A stretch of DNA of 64,000 nt, taken from the NCBI GenBank assembly GCA_000991135.1, contig LBST01000003.1:1-64000 (forward strand), in the 5' to 3' direction. Shown here one piece after another: positions 32,978 through 41,855 of this stretch; position 1 is the first letter of the stretch, and every line of letters starts with the position of its first letter. Below the pieces are notes generated by a model. That model made no database searches and was not told the origin of the DNA. It saw only the letters and a list, made by a program, of their open reading frames with translations. The translations under genes and the position numbers were made by a program. The DNA is from Candidatus Roizmanbacteria bacterium GW2011_GWC1_37_12 (GTDB taxonomy: Bacteria > Patescibacteriota > Microgenomatia > UBA1406 > GWC2-37-13).

Positions 32978-34432
32978 ATGAATCAAACTCGTCCTCCCAT
33001 CGTCGCAATTTTAGGCCATGTCGATCATGGCAAAACCACTCTATTAGACTATATTAGAAAAACCAATCTCACTGAAAAAGAACACGGCGGCATTACTCAA
33101 AAAATCGGCGCCTATGAAATTACTACTAGTTTTAAAGACTATAAAACCAATAAAATCACTTTTATCGACACCCCTGGCCACGAAGCTTTCTCTTTATTGA
33201 GAGCTAGGGGGGCTAACGTAGCCGATATCGCCCTGCTTCTTATCGACGGAAAAGACTCGGTCATGCCCCAAACCGTCGAATCCATTTCCCATATTAAAAC
33301 GGCAAAAATACCTTTTATCGTCGTCATTAATAAGATCGACCTAGCGGAAACCGATCCGGAAAAAGTAAAGATTGACCTTTTAAAACACGAGGTATTAGTC
33401 GAAGGCAAAGGCGGTCATGTCCCAGTTGCCCTCGTCTCCGCCAAAACCGGCAAAGGCATAAAAGAACTACTAGAAACAATCTTGTTAATTTCCGCGGACT
33501 TAAATCTGACTTATAATCCGGAAAATCCAGTTCAGGCCTATATAATTGAAACTAAAAAAGACCGCCGAGGCATAGTTGTTTCAACCGTGATAAAAGACGG
33601 AAAAATAAAAACCGGCGACGTCCTTTATGCCCAGAACAAAAAAATCAAAGTACGATCAATCTATAACGATCGAGGTCAAACAATATCAGAAGCTGTCCCT
33701 TCAACTCCGTTTGAACTTTTGGGTTTTGACGAACTACCAGAGGTTGGCAGAACCATTCAAAATCAACCAACCTCTGACCAAAAACCAATGGTCGGAAATA
33801 AAAAAATAAAAAATGAGTTTACTCTTGAGAGCATTCTTGATACTTCAAAAAAGGAAAAAAGACTCTCTATTGTCATCAAAACCGATTCTCAAGGAAGCTT
33901 GGAGGCGATCCAAGAATCGATCAAAAATAATAAGGATATCGAGGTCATCCTCCAAGCCGTAGGCGAAATCAACAAGTCAGATATTTTCTTGGCTAAAGCA
34001 ACTAAATCGATCATTATCGGTTTTAACGTAAATCCCTCGCCAGAAGCCAAAGATTTGGCCAAACAAGAAAAAATTATCATTAAAACCTATCAGATTATAT
34101 ATGAACTGCTTGACGAAATCACCGAGGTTGCCAGTCTGATTAAGGAAAAAGAGGAGAAAGAAAAAAACCTCAAGGGCGAAGCTAAAATACTAGCCAACTT
34201 CACTATCGAGAATGAGGTCGTCTTTGGAGTCAAGGTGGTTAAAGGCAAGATTAATCTAAATGATCCTCTCGTTTGTCACCGGGAAAATAAACTTATAGGA
34301 AAAACTAAACTGGTATCTTTAAGGGTTCGCGCCAAAACTGTTTCCGAGGTAAAAAAGGGTCAGGAAGCGGGAATGATGTTTTATCCGGCTCTTGACATTA
34401 GGATAGGTGATGTGGTAAAATCTATCCTATAG
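32978..34432 (+). CDS. infB: translation initiation factor IF-2 (short form)
   Basis: GTPase that delivers initiator tRNA. GTPase motifs are G1 GHVDHGKTTL (residues 12-21), G3 DTPGH and G4 NKID. Domains II, III (RLSIVIKTDSQGSLEAIQES) and the tRNA-binding C2 domain follow. The 484 residues begin directly at the G domain, so the IF2N extension is missing, which is common in reduced genomes. Confidence 0.97.
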   Translation: MNQTRPPIVAILGHVDHGKTTLLDYIRKTNLTEKEHGGITQKIGAYEITTSFKDYKTNKITFIDTPGHEAFSLLRARGANVADIALLLIDGKDSVMPQTVESISHIKTAKIPFIVVINKIDLAETDPEKVKIDLLKHEVLVEGKGGHVPVALVSAKTGKGIKELLETILLISADLNLTYNPENPVQAYIIETKKDRRGIVVSTVIKDGKIKTGDVLYAQNKKIKVRSIYNDRGQTISEAVPSTPFELLGFDELPEVGRTIQNQPTSDQKPMVGNKKIKNEFTLESILDTSKKEKRLSIVIKTDSQGSLEAIQESIKNNKDIEVILQAVGEINKSDIFLAKATKSIIIGFNVNPSPEAKDLAKQEKIIIKTYQIIYELLDEITEVASLIKEKEEKEKNLKGEAKILANFTIENEVVFGVKVVKGKINLNDPLVCHRENKLIGKTKLVSLRVRAKTVSEVKKGQEAGMMFYPALDIRIGDVVKSIL

Positions 34433-34434
34433 TT

Positions 34435-35346
34435 ATGAATAACAACCAACAGACCTTAAGTCGCATCCTAGAAATCGTCAATAAAGGAAAATCAGGCGTA
34501 ATCATCATTCCTCCAAATTCAACTGTCGATGCCGTCGCCGCTTCAACTTCACTCTATCTTGGTTTGACTAAAATGGGTAAAAATGTTTCTCTCGCCTGTT
34601 CTCAAAAACCTACCACTGATTTAACCGCCGGAGATAAGTTCCAAAATATCATTGGTTCCGGAGGAGATTCGTTGATGATCTCCTTCCCCTACACAGACGG
34701 ATCAATCGACAAAGTCGACTATAATATCCAGGGCGAATCTTTTAATTTGGTCGTTACGCCTCGACCTGGTTTTCAAAAGCTCAACCCCTCTCAAGTCAAC
34801 TATTCTTATACTGGAGGCGTTGTCGACTTTATCATTGTTGTTGACGCCCCGACTCTTAATAGCCTTGGAGAAATTTATACCGGAAATCAGAATCAATTCA
34901 CCGGGCGCGATATTATCAATATCGACCGTCATCTGACTAATGCTTATTTTGGTACTGTCAACTTAGTCAACAAAACCATCTCTTCTATTTCCGAGCTGAT
35001 TTTATCTGTCCTCCAAAGCTTGAAAATTGAAATCGACCGTGACGTAGCTACTAATTTATATGCCGGAGTCGCATCCGCAACCAATAATTTCACTTCTTAC
35101 TCGACCAATGCCGACACTTTTGAAAACATCGCCACTTTGCTTCGAATGGGGGCTGTGAAAAAAACCTTTAAAAAACCAGCACCGGTTATGCCAAGAGTTA
35201 TCCCACCGACACCTCGACCGATTAAACCTAATTTTGCCCCATCAGTCGAATCCCAACCAGTGACTCCGATTGAAGATGTAGAAAAAGAAAAAAATCCACA
35301 AGATTGGCTCAAGCCAAAAATCTTCAAAGGCGGGGGCTTGATCTAA
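34435..35346 (+). CDS. DHH/NrnA-like protein with degenerate active site
   Basis: 303 residues with the layout of oligoribonuclease/pAp phosphatases (NrnA): an N-terminal region (GVIIIPPNSTVDAVAASTSL) where the family has a GDxDGxGS metal motif, a DHH equivalent reading DRH (IINIDRHLTNAYFGTVNLV) and SSISELILSVL. Loss of several metal ligands suggests a weakened or changed activity. A Pro-rich C-terminal tail follows. It starts 2 bases after infB and converges with rmuC. Confidence 0.7.
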   Translation: MNNNQQTLSRILEIVNKGKSGVIIIPPNSTVDAVAASTSLYLGLTKMGKNVSLACSQKPTTDLTAGDKFQNIIGSGGDSLMISFPYTDGSIDKVDYNIQGESFNLVVTPRPGFQKLNPSQVNYSYTGGVVDFIIVVDAPTLNSLGEIYTGNQNQFTGRDIINIDRHLTNAYFGTVNLVNKTISSISELILSVLQSLKIEIDRDVATNLYAGVASATNNFTSYSTNADTFENIATLLRMGAVKKTFKKPAPVMPRVIPPTPRPIKPNFAPSVESQPVTPIEDVEKEKNPQDWLKPKIFKGGGLI

Positions 35347-36398
35347 GTAAGAAGCTTATTTGATGATGAGTCTTCGATTTTGATTTTATCTATAGACCTT
35401 GTCAGTTGATTACTTCTGGTCGAATTAACCACGTTATACTGTTTTGACAGCGAATCTATTCTTTCGCCGATCTTTAAAAATTCTTCGTTATATTTGACAA
35501 ACTCTACTTCAAAGTTCTTGATATAACCGATGATCTTTTGGACATTTTTCTGATATTTAAAGTTGTCATATGCTTGGCGGACGAGGCGAAGAATCGCCGT
35601 AAAACTAAAAGGACCTGCTAAAACTACCTTTTGTTTCATTGCTTCAACCCAAAGATCATTCATTTTTTCATAGATATAGGAAAAAATCATTTCATTGGGA
35701 ATAAACATGACGACAAAATCGACCGTATCCCCCTCCGGATTTATATATTCGCGTCCTGTTACCTGTTTTATCTTCTCCCTGACATCTCTTTCAAAAGTCT
35801 TTTCCAGCTCGTTTTTTGTCGCCTTATCCTGGGTTTCCGTCATCTTCTGTAAGCTTTGATAAGGAAATTTCACATCAACATTTATTTTGATTTTATTTGG
35901 TAAATAAATTACAAAGTCCGGCCTAGTCCCCGAAGATTTTTGTTCTTTATTAAAATCATAGTCAACTCCTTTGACAAAACCGCTCATTTTGAGTAGATTT
36001 TCTGCCACTTGTTCTCCAAATTGACCGCGCATCTGGTTATTGGATAACACTCTTTTTAAACTTTCTGTTGTTACTGACAGTTGTTCTGTCACTTTGGCCT
36101 GATTCTCAATTGCTTGCTTTAACTGTCCAAAAGACCCTATTCTTTCTTTGTCTGTTTTCTCAATTTTGTTTTCTGTTTTTTCGACTAGCTCTTTTATGTC
36201 TCTGGCAATTTTCTCAAAGGCAGATTTTTTATTATCCAGATCAGTCTTAATATCTTGTTTCTCCGCGCCAAGCTTTTCATTACTCATCTGAACGAGCTGT
36301 TCAATGGCTTTTTTTGTTATGTCGGGAAGGATAAAACGGAAAGTGACAAATATTAAGGCTAGTGCGATAACAACCGTAACAATGATATAAACAATCAT
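35343..36398 (-). CDS. rmuC: RmuC family protein
   Basis: 351 residues: N-terminal membrane helix (MIVYIIVTVVIALALIFVTF), a long coiled coil (about 35-125) and a PD-(D/E)XK-like nuclease domain (GTRPDFVIYLPNKIKINVDV, KFPYQSLQ). RmuC limits recombination at short inverted repeats in E. coli (known), which is notable in a genome so rich in palindromes, though no functional link is shown here. Confidence 0.9.
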   Translation of the reverse strand: MIVYIIVTVVIALALIFVTFRFILPDITKKAIEQLVQMSNEKLGAEKQDIKTDLDNKKSAFEKIARDIKELVEKTENKIEKTDKERIGSFGQLKQAIENQAKVTEQLSVTTESLKRVLSNNQMRGQFGEQVAENLLKMSGFVKGVDYDFNKEQKSSGTRPDFVIYLPNKIKINVDVKFPYQSLQKMTETQDKATKNELEKTFERDVREKIKQVTGREYINPEGDTVDFVVMFIPNEMIFSYIYEKMNDLWVEAMKQKVVLAGPFSFTAILRLVRQAYDNFKYQKNVQKIIGYIKNFEVEFVKYNEEFLKIGERIDSLSKQYNVVNSTRSNQLTRSIDKIKIEDSSSNKLLT

Positions 36399-36424
36399 AT
36401 GATATATAATAACAAATATTTATT

Positions 36425-38167
36425 ATGAAAATATCCTTTAAATACGAAGTCAAACCTGCTGATAAACTTTCACCTTATGAACTCGTTAATTTAATTATCT
36501 CTCACCGGCAGATCAAAAACGTCAAAGAATTTCTTAATCCTCCTTCTCCTTTAACAATCTCCCTCTTGGACTTTGACAAAAAATACAGACCCCGCTTAGG
36601 CGGGGTGATTAAATTACTCAAAGAAATAAAAAAGAATAATCAAATGATTGTCGTCTATACCGACTATGACGCCGACGGTATAACCGGCGGCGCTATACTC
36701 TGGGAAACTCTTCATTTGCTTGGATTCAAAGTCATGCCTTATGTACCTGACCGAAAAAAAGAAGGTTATGGATTCTTAGTCATAGGAATTGACAACGTCA
36801 TTAAAGAATTCGACCCTGTTTTAATAATTAGCGTCGATCACGGAATTACTAAAGTAAAAGAAATTGAATATGCCAAGAAAAAAGGTATAAAAATAATTAT
36901 TACCGATCACCATCTCAAAGCGGAAAAAACCCCAAAAGCCGAGGCGATCTTTCATGTTCCGGCTCTCTCCGGCTCGGGCGTCGCCTACTTTTTCGCCAAA
37001 GAAATTTTTAACCAATTCCAAAAACAACTAAGCGGTAGAACCTCCGAGGTTGAGGAGGAGCGAAGCGACGGGAAAACCTCGGAGGTTAAATTACGGGCAA
37101 ATTTCCAAACCGACTACCTTGCTCTTGCTTCAATCGGCACCATCGCCGATCTTGTTTCCTTAGTCGGCCCTTCTCGATCGATCGTTAAACATGGTCTGGA
37201 AGCTTTTTCTAAAGTAAAACGTTTCGGAATAAAACATATTCTCAAACAGGCCGGAATCGAAGGTAAAAAAATCACTCCTTATGAAGTCGGCTTTATCATC
37301 GCTCCCCGGATCAATGCAGTCGGCCGACTCAAACACGCTCTTGATGCGCTGCGTCTACTTTGTACGACTGACGAAAAAAAAGCCTATGAACTCTCTCACC
37401 AAATAGGAAATCTAAATACCGAACGTCAAGACCTCGTTGAAAAATCTGTAACAGAGGCTAAAAACATCATTAGAGGTAGAACCTCCGAGGTTGAGGAGCG
37501 AAGCGGGAAAACCTCGGAGGTTAAATTAAAGGATAAAATGATTATTCTTGTTTCGGAAAAATGGCACGAAGGCATCATCGGCCTGATCGCCTCAAAAATC
37601 GCCGAAGAATTTTACCGACCAACTATAGTTTTGACAAAGACCGACGGCCACTATAAGGGATCAGCTCGATCAATCCCCTCTTTTCATATCACTGAATTTT
37701 TACGATCATTAAAAAAACACCTTGTTGACGTTGGTGGTCACGCCCAGGCAGCGGGATTCACAATCGAAGAAAAAAAATTAACAAGTTTTACTACGACGGC
37801 GACAAAACTTGCAAATAAATTAATCAAAGATAAAGATCTCGAAAGAATTATTATTGTCGACATTAAAATTCCAGTTTCAAAAATCAATCTGGAAATCGTA
37901 AAGTCATTAGAAACTCTTGAACCTTTTGGCATTGGCAATCCCCGTCCTACTTTTTATAGCGAAGGAATACTGACTGACGCAAAACTCTTCGGAAAAACCA
38001 ATAACCATCTAAAAATATTTGTCGATAGTCTCGAACTAATCGCTTTTAATCAAGGAGAAAAATTCAAACAACTCTCCCGCGGACAAAAAATCAAAGTTGT
38101 CTATAGTTTGGAGATTGATAGGTGGAATGGAAGAGAAAAATTGAGAGGGAAAATAGTATTTATGTAA
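36425..38167 (+). CDS. recJ: single-stranded-DNA exonuclease RecJ
   Basis: 5'-3' exonuclease with DHH (VVYTDYDADGITGGAILWE, SVDHG, ITDHHL), DHHA1 (VGGHAQAAGFTI, GGHA motif) and the OB domain (ETLEPFGIGNPRPTFYSEGI). 580 residues. Three palindromic elements are read in frame: RPRLGG near residue 58, SGRTSEVEEERSDGKTSEVK near 205 and RTSEVEERSGKTSEVK near 353. The last two are copies of the same element. All lie at loop positions by comparison with the family pattern. Confidence 0.95.
   Translation: MKISFKYEVKPADKLSPYELVNLIISHRQIKNVKEFLNPPSPLTISLLDFDKKYRPRLGGVIKLLKEIKKNNQMIVVYTDYDADGITGGAILWETLHLLGFKVMPYVPDRKKEGYGFLVIGIDNVIKEFDPVLIISVDHGITKVKEIEYAKKKGIKIIITDHHLKAEKTPKAEAIFHVPALSGSGVAYFFAKEIFNQFQKQLSGRTSEVEEERSDGKTSEVKLRANFQTDYLALASIGTIADLVSLVGPSRSIVKHGLEAFSKVKRFGIKHILKQAGIEGKKITPYEVGFIIAPRINAVGRLKHALDALRLLCTTDEKKAYELSHQIGNLNTERQDLVEKSVTEAKNIIRGRTSEVEERSGKTSEVKLKDKMIILVSEKWHEGIIGLIASKIAEEFYRPTIVLTKTDGHYKGSARSIPSFHITEFLRSLKKHLVDVGGHAQAAGFTIEEKKLTSFTTTATKLANKLIKDKDLERIIIVDIKIPVSKINLEIVKSLETLEPFGIGNPRPTFYSEGILTDAKLFGKTNNHLKIFVDSLELIAFNQGEKFKQLSRGQKIKVVYSLEIDRWNGREKLRGKIVFM
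36590..36605 (+). repeat. palindrome CCCCGC-TTAG-GCGGGG inside recJ
   Basis: A perfect 6-bp GC stem, translated as RPRLGG. The loop and stem resemble the inner hairpin of the terminator at 27311-27326 (CCCCGA-CTAAG-TCGGGA), suggesting one family. Confidence 0.7.
37039..37087 (+). repeat. paired AACCTCCGAGGTT element, recJ copy 1
   Basis: AACCTCCGAGGTT (37039-37051) and AACCTCGGAGGTT (37075-37087) flank a 23-base loop rich in GAGGAG and GCGA. In frame: TSEVEEERSDGKTSEV. The flanks GGTAG and AAATTA are shared with copy 2. Confidence 0.85.
37480..37522 (+). repeat. paired AACCTCCGAGGTT element, recJ copy 2
   Basis: The same arms as copy 1 (37480-37492 and 37510-37522), with a loop 6 bases shorter. 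In frame: TSEVEERSGKTSEV. The length difference is a multiple of three, as expected if frame is selected. Confidence 0.85.
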
Positions 38168-38174
38168 ATTTATC

Positions 38175-38203
38175 TTGTCAAAGATAAGAAAAAAGGATAC
38201 AAT
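38175..38203 (+). promoter_or_regulatory. promoter of aspS
   Basis: TTGTCA (38175-38180), a 17-base spacer and TACAAT (38198-38203), 6 bases before the GTG start. A leaderless mRNA is predicted. Confidence 0.7.
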
Positions 38204-38209
38204 TGTTTT

Positions 38210-39598
38210 GTGAAAAATCTATTTGTTGATCAAACAGTTGATAAAATCGGTGAAACTGTTGAACTCTATGGTTGGGTTGATAGCAAACGTGACCATAAAA
38301 AAATTGTTTTCATCGATTTAAGAGATAGAACAGGTACAGTCCAGGTCGTCGGCGGTGAAAACTTTAAGGAGATTTCAACCGAGGACGTCATTTGGGTTAA
38401 AGGAATCGTCAAGAAACGCCCGGAAAAATTGATAAACCGAAAGATAAAAACTGGAGAAATTGAACTTGAAACTAAAGAAATTAAGATATTAAGTAAAGCT
38501 AAACCTCTTCCCATTCCAGTCAATACCGAAGGTTATGATATAGACGAAGAAATCCGCCTCAAGTATCGTTATCTAGACCTGCGCCGACCGAGAATGTTTC
38601 GCAATCTGTTTTTGAAATCGAAAACAGTCACCTTCATTAGAAACTACCTCACTAAACGAGATTTTTTGGAAATAGAAACACCAATTCTCACCAAGACTAC
38701 TCCTGAAGGCGCCCGCGACTTCCTGGTTCCCTCCCGTCTGCAAAAAGGAAAGTTCTATGCCCTTCCTCAATCACCCCAACAGTACAAACAGCTTTTGATG
38801 GTCGCCGGCATCGAAAGATATTTTCAGATTGCCCGCTGTTTCCGCGACGAAGACCCACGGGCCGACCGCGCTTACGGCGAATTCACCCAGCTTGATCTGG
38901 AAATGTCTTTTGTAGACCAAAACGATATTCTCACTCTAACAGAAGATTTGTTTACCCAGTTAGTCAAAGAGGTATTTCCAGAAAAACACTTTACCCAAAC
39001 TCCCTGGCCGCGTCTCTCTCATAAATTCGTCAAAGAAAAATACGGAACTGACAAACCAGATTTGAGAAAGAATAAAAAAGATCCGGATGAACTAGCTTTT
39101 TCCTGGACGATCGACTTTCCTCTTTTTACAGAACAGTCCGAAGAAGATTATTTCTATGGGTCTGGTAAGGCTAAATTTGCTCCTTCCCACCACATGTTTA
39201 CCGCTCCCAATCCTGATGATATTCCTCTTTTGAATAAAGATCCTCTAAAAGTCCGCGGACTCCAGCACGATTTGGTTTTAAACGGCTATGAGGTCGGCGG
39301 CGGGTCAATCAGAATCCACCAATCCGAAGTCCAAAACAAAGTCTTTGAACTGATTGGCTTTACTGAAGAACAAAAAAAACAGTTCAATCACATGTTGGAG
39401 GCTTTTTCCTATGGCGTCCCGCCACACGGCGGTATTGCTCCTGGAATTGACAGATTTTTAATGGCAGCCTTAGGCGAGCCATCAGTCCGTGAGGTCATCG
39501 CTTTCCCCGCCTCATCAGGTGGAAAAATCTCCATTATGGATGCACCATCTGAAGCCGGTGAAGAACAGTTGAGAGAACTTGGAATAAAACTTAGATAA
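38210..39598 (+). CDS. aspS: aspartyl-tRNA synthetase lacking GAD domain
   Basis: Class II synthetase, GTG start. The N-terminal OB fold (ELYGWVDSKRDHKKIVFIDL) is followed by motif 2 (IARCFRDEDPRADRAYGEFT) and motif 3 (GGIAPGIDRFLMAAL). It is of bacterial type, yet at 462 residues it is about 120 shorter than usual: after the YGTDKPDLR motif it goes almost directly to DELAFSWTIDFPLF, so the GAD insertion is missing. Whether it is discriminating or also charges tRNA-Asn cannot be told. Confidence 0.93.
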   Translation: MKNLFVDQTVDKIGETVELYGWVDSKRDHKKIVFIDLRDRTGTVQVVGGENFKEISTEDVIWVKGIVKKRPEKLINRKIKTGEIELETKEIKILSKAKPLPIPVNTEGYDIDEEIRLKYRYLDLRRPRMFRNLFLKSKTVTFIRNYLTKRDFLEIETPILTKTTPEGARDFLVPSRLQKGKFYALPQSPQQYKQLLMVAGIERYFQIARCFRDEDPRADRAYGEFTQLDLEMSFVDQNDILTLTEDLFTQLVKEVFPEKHFTQTPWPRLSHKFVKEKYGTDKPDLRKNKKDPDELAFSWTIDFPLFTEQSEEDYFYGSGKAKFAPSHHMFTAPNPDDIPLLNKDPLKVRGLQHDLVLNGYEVGGGSIRIHQSEVQNKVFELIGFTEEQKKQFNHMLEAFSYGVPPHGGIAPGIDRFLMAALGEPSVREVIAFPASSGGKISIMDAPSEAGEEQLRELGIKLR

Positions 39599-39704
39599 TT
39601 GACCTAATTAACCTAATTTCTAATTGATCTAAATAATTACCAATAACCCAATTGGAACTTGGTTATTTTTTAGGTCAATTAGGTTAATTAGAAATTAGAA
39701 ATTA
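39598..39704. repeat. AT-rich inverted-repeat hairpin, family A copy 3 (aspS-dacA)
   Basis: The arms are almost identical to copy 1 after argS (TGACCTAATTAACCTAATTT and AGGTCAATTAGGTTAATTAG). The inner stem differs but keeps the CCCAATTGG core and the TTATTTTTTAGG junction. Again it follows an aminoacyl-tRNA synthetase gene. Confidence 0.8.
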
Positions 39705-39707
39705 TAA

Positions 39708-40619
39708 ATGCGCCTTCGACTTTACTTATTATTTATTTTTTTTACTCTCTTATTCCTCTTCTATCCCGGTGACTCCTATTATCTCCATCTTTTCTCCTAC
39801 GATCGTCCTCTCTTTGAAAAAAAAGAAGCTAAAGCAGAAACAAAAATTAATCCCGTTCCCTACCTCAAAAACCCTTTTTATTTTCCAGAAACGACCGGAG
39901 AGGGAATCTATGTCGTCGATCTGCCGTCTTTTACTCCGGTATTGGAAAGAAACAAACACCTAAAATTTCTGCCAGCTTCAACAGCCAAAATCATTACCGC
40001 TTTAGTGGCTTTTGATATTTATAAACCAGACCAGGTCATCACTATAAAAAAAACTATTAGCGAAGGACAACTGATGGAACTTCAAATTGGTGAAAAAATT
40101 ACAGTTGAAAATCTTCTCTACGGAACATTGGTCCACTCCGGAAACGACGCTGCTTATGTTTTAGCTGATAACTACGATTACAACAAATTCATTGACCTGA
40201 TGAACAAAAAAGCGCTTCAATTGAAGATGAATAGCAGCCATTTTACCGACCCTTCGGGTCTGGAAGAAGCAAATCAATATGCTACGCCATTTGACCTCGC
40301 CCTTGCCGCCCGAGAGCTACTCAAGAATAACTATCTCTCAAAAATTGTTTCGACTAAAGAAATCATTATTTCCGACGTCGACTTTAAATACTTTCACAAA
40401 TTGACCAACGTTAATAAACTGCTTGGAGAAATTGCCGGGCTGGGAGGATTAAAAACTGGCTATACTGAAGAAGCCGGGGAAAATCTTGTTTCTTTTTACA
40501 AAAAAAATGGCCACCAATTCGTAATCGTAATCTTAAAAAGCTTAGACAGATTTAACGATACAACTAATATTATTAGATGGATAGAAGAGAATGTAAAATA
40601 CGTAAATCCTAAATTCTAA
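39708..40619 (+). CDS. D-alanyl-D-alanine carboxypeptidase (PBP5/6-like)
   Basis: A serine-type peptidase that trims peptidoglycan stem peptides. N-terminal signal or anchor (LYLLFIFFTLLFLFYPG), then SxxK as STAK in PASTAKIITAL (about residue 91), SGN in HSGNDAAYV (about 145) and KTG in LKTGYTEEAG (about 248). 303 residues, without the C-terminal amphipathic anchor of PBP5. It implies the cell makes peptidoglycan. Confidence 0.9.
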   Translation: MRLRLYLLFIFFTLLFLFYPGDSYYLHLFSYDRPLFEKKEAKAETKINPVPYLKNPFYFPETTGEGIYVVDLPSFTPVLERNKHLKFLPASTAKIITALVAFDIYKPDQVITIKKTISEGQLMELQIGEKITVENLLYGTLVHSGNDAAYVLADNYDYNKFIDLMNKKALQLKMNSSHFTDPSGLEEANQYATPFDLALAARELLKNNYLSKIVSTKEIIISDVDFKYFHKLTNVNKLLGEIAGLGGLKTGYTEEAGENLVSFYKKNGHQFVIVILKSLDRFNDTTNIIRWIEENVKYVNPKF

Positions 40620-40730
40620 ATTACAAATAAATCATAAATCTCAAATAACAAAATCTAAACAGTTTGAAATTTAAAAATTAGAATTTGAAATTTATTTGGA
40701 ACTTGAGATTTAGTATTTAGAATTTTACTC
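40608..40730. repeat. AT-rich inverted-repeat hairpin, family D
   Basis: Left arm CCTAAATTCTAAATTACAAA, right arm ATTTAGTATTTAGAATTTTA, with intermediate AATTAGAATTTGAAATTTAT. It separates two convergent genes and forms both of their 3' ends. Fragments of the same words appear inside rsmI and the MBL gene. Confidence 0.7.
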
Positions 40731-41771
40731 AGTTACGTACTCATTTGTAATCGCCGGAACATAGGCAACGAAGTCTTTGTCGTCGTAAAATACATAGACT
40801 GGTTGAAGATATGTCTGATAAATATCAGGGTCAAGATAATACAGTTTCATATTTTTTATAGTAATATTTTTTATCCCCATTCTGGCCGAAACCACGATTC
40901 CCGAGCCCGCCAAAAGCTCCTGCCAGGCTGCCTCACCGGACTTAACCGGATAAATGCCTGTCTGGACTTCTGATTTTTCAAAAAAAGCAATCTGGCTTTT
41001 GATCACTTTATACCCGTCTTTGGTAAAAAGCATGATCACATAATTCTGGCTGTTAAAGAATCTCGGCGTCGTCACCGCCACCCCATCGACATCAGATCGA
41101 TAAAAATCTACTTCGACTAAGTTGGCGTCCTTTCGATTTTCGACATTAATATAGTTGTCAAAATTAGGATTATATTTGAGATAAATAATCCTCATCGTTC
41201 CTTTGGCTAATTCGTCGGGGTATCGCCCGATGCTTTTTAAAAAATCAGTGGCTTTATTCTCGATTTCTTTCTTTGAAGGTATATACAAAGCTGACTCTGC
41301 TAAAGAATTACTATCGGGCTGGTTCTCATATTTGAAGTTAAAATTGCCTAAATTAACTGTCAACTTCTGCCTGTCATCGTCAAAAGTAGCTAGATTGTCA
41401 GCCAATTTGTGTTTTACTAACTCTGTATCGATGCCAAAAGTCCTCGCCATTAAATAAATTTTCTCCCTATAGCCAAAGCGGGTGACCGGCCGGGGTAAAA
41501 AATAAATCTTCGCCGTATCGGTCGAGGTCACTGGTACTCCTTCAACCGTGTCCAGAGTAAATTTAAATCCCGCACTTCTCGTAGCTTCATTAATAGCCGG
41601 CCTGTCAATCTTCCCAAAAATTATGTTGGTAAAGGTCGTCTTTGGTTTAGTCGATTCAAGATAGATGAAAAATAATTTGAAAGAATAAAATATGATCAAA
41701 AAAATCAGCCCAAAAAGGAAGATAAAAGGCAGAGCTCTTCTGAAATAATAGGAAAATTCTGTTAATGTCAT
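40725..41771 (-). CDS. membrane-anchored hypothetical protein
   Basis: From ATG 41771, 348 residues: a membrane helix (ALPFIFLFGLIFLIIFYSFK), then a large outside domain with NPNFDNYINVENRKDANLVE and VVSARMGIKNITIKNMKLYY and several short repeats of beta-type sequence. Not recognised. It begins 2 bases after a 24-codon ORF and closes a minus-strand group starting with an aldehyde dehydrogenase. Confidence 0.65.
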   Translation of the reverse strand: MTLTEFSYYFRRALPFIFLFGLIFLIIFYSFKLFFIYLESTKPKTTFTNIIFGKIDRPAINEATRSAGFKFTLDTVEGVPVTSTDTAKIYFLPRPVTRFGYREKIYLMARTFGIDTELVKHKLADNLATFDDDRQKLTVNLGNFNFKYENQPDSNSLAESALYIPSKKEIENKATDFLKSIGRYPDELAKGTMRIIYLKYNPNFDNYINVENRKDANLVEVDFYRSDVDGVAVTTPRFFNSQNYVIMLFTKDGYKVIKSQIAFFEKSEVQTGIYPVKSGEAAWQELLAGSGIVVSARMGIKNITIKNMKLYYLDPDIYQTYLQPVYVFYDDKDFVAYVPAITNEYVTE

Positions 41772-41773
41772 AG

Positions 41774-41848
41774 TTAATCTGCACAACAATTAAATATTTT
41801 TTTGAAAAATTCAGCGACCACTTTAAAAAATCCGGAAATTAAATCCAT
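41774..41848 (-). CDS. candidate amphipathic microprotein (24 aa), too short for the ORF track
   Basis: ATG to TAA encodes a 24-residue peptide beginning MDLISGFFKVVAEFF and ending KKIFNCCAD. Hydrophobic and charged residues alternate with helical periodicity, and two cysteines lie near the end. The frame fits exactly into the gap, 7 bases after the upstream stop and 2 bases before the next ATG, which favours real translation. No homologue is known to me. Confidence 0.45.
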   Translation of the reverse strand: MDLISGFFKVVAEFFKKIFNCCAD

Positions 41849-41855
41849 AACCTAT

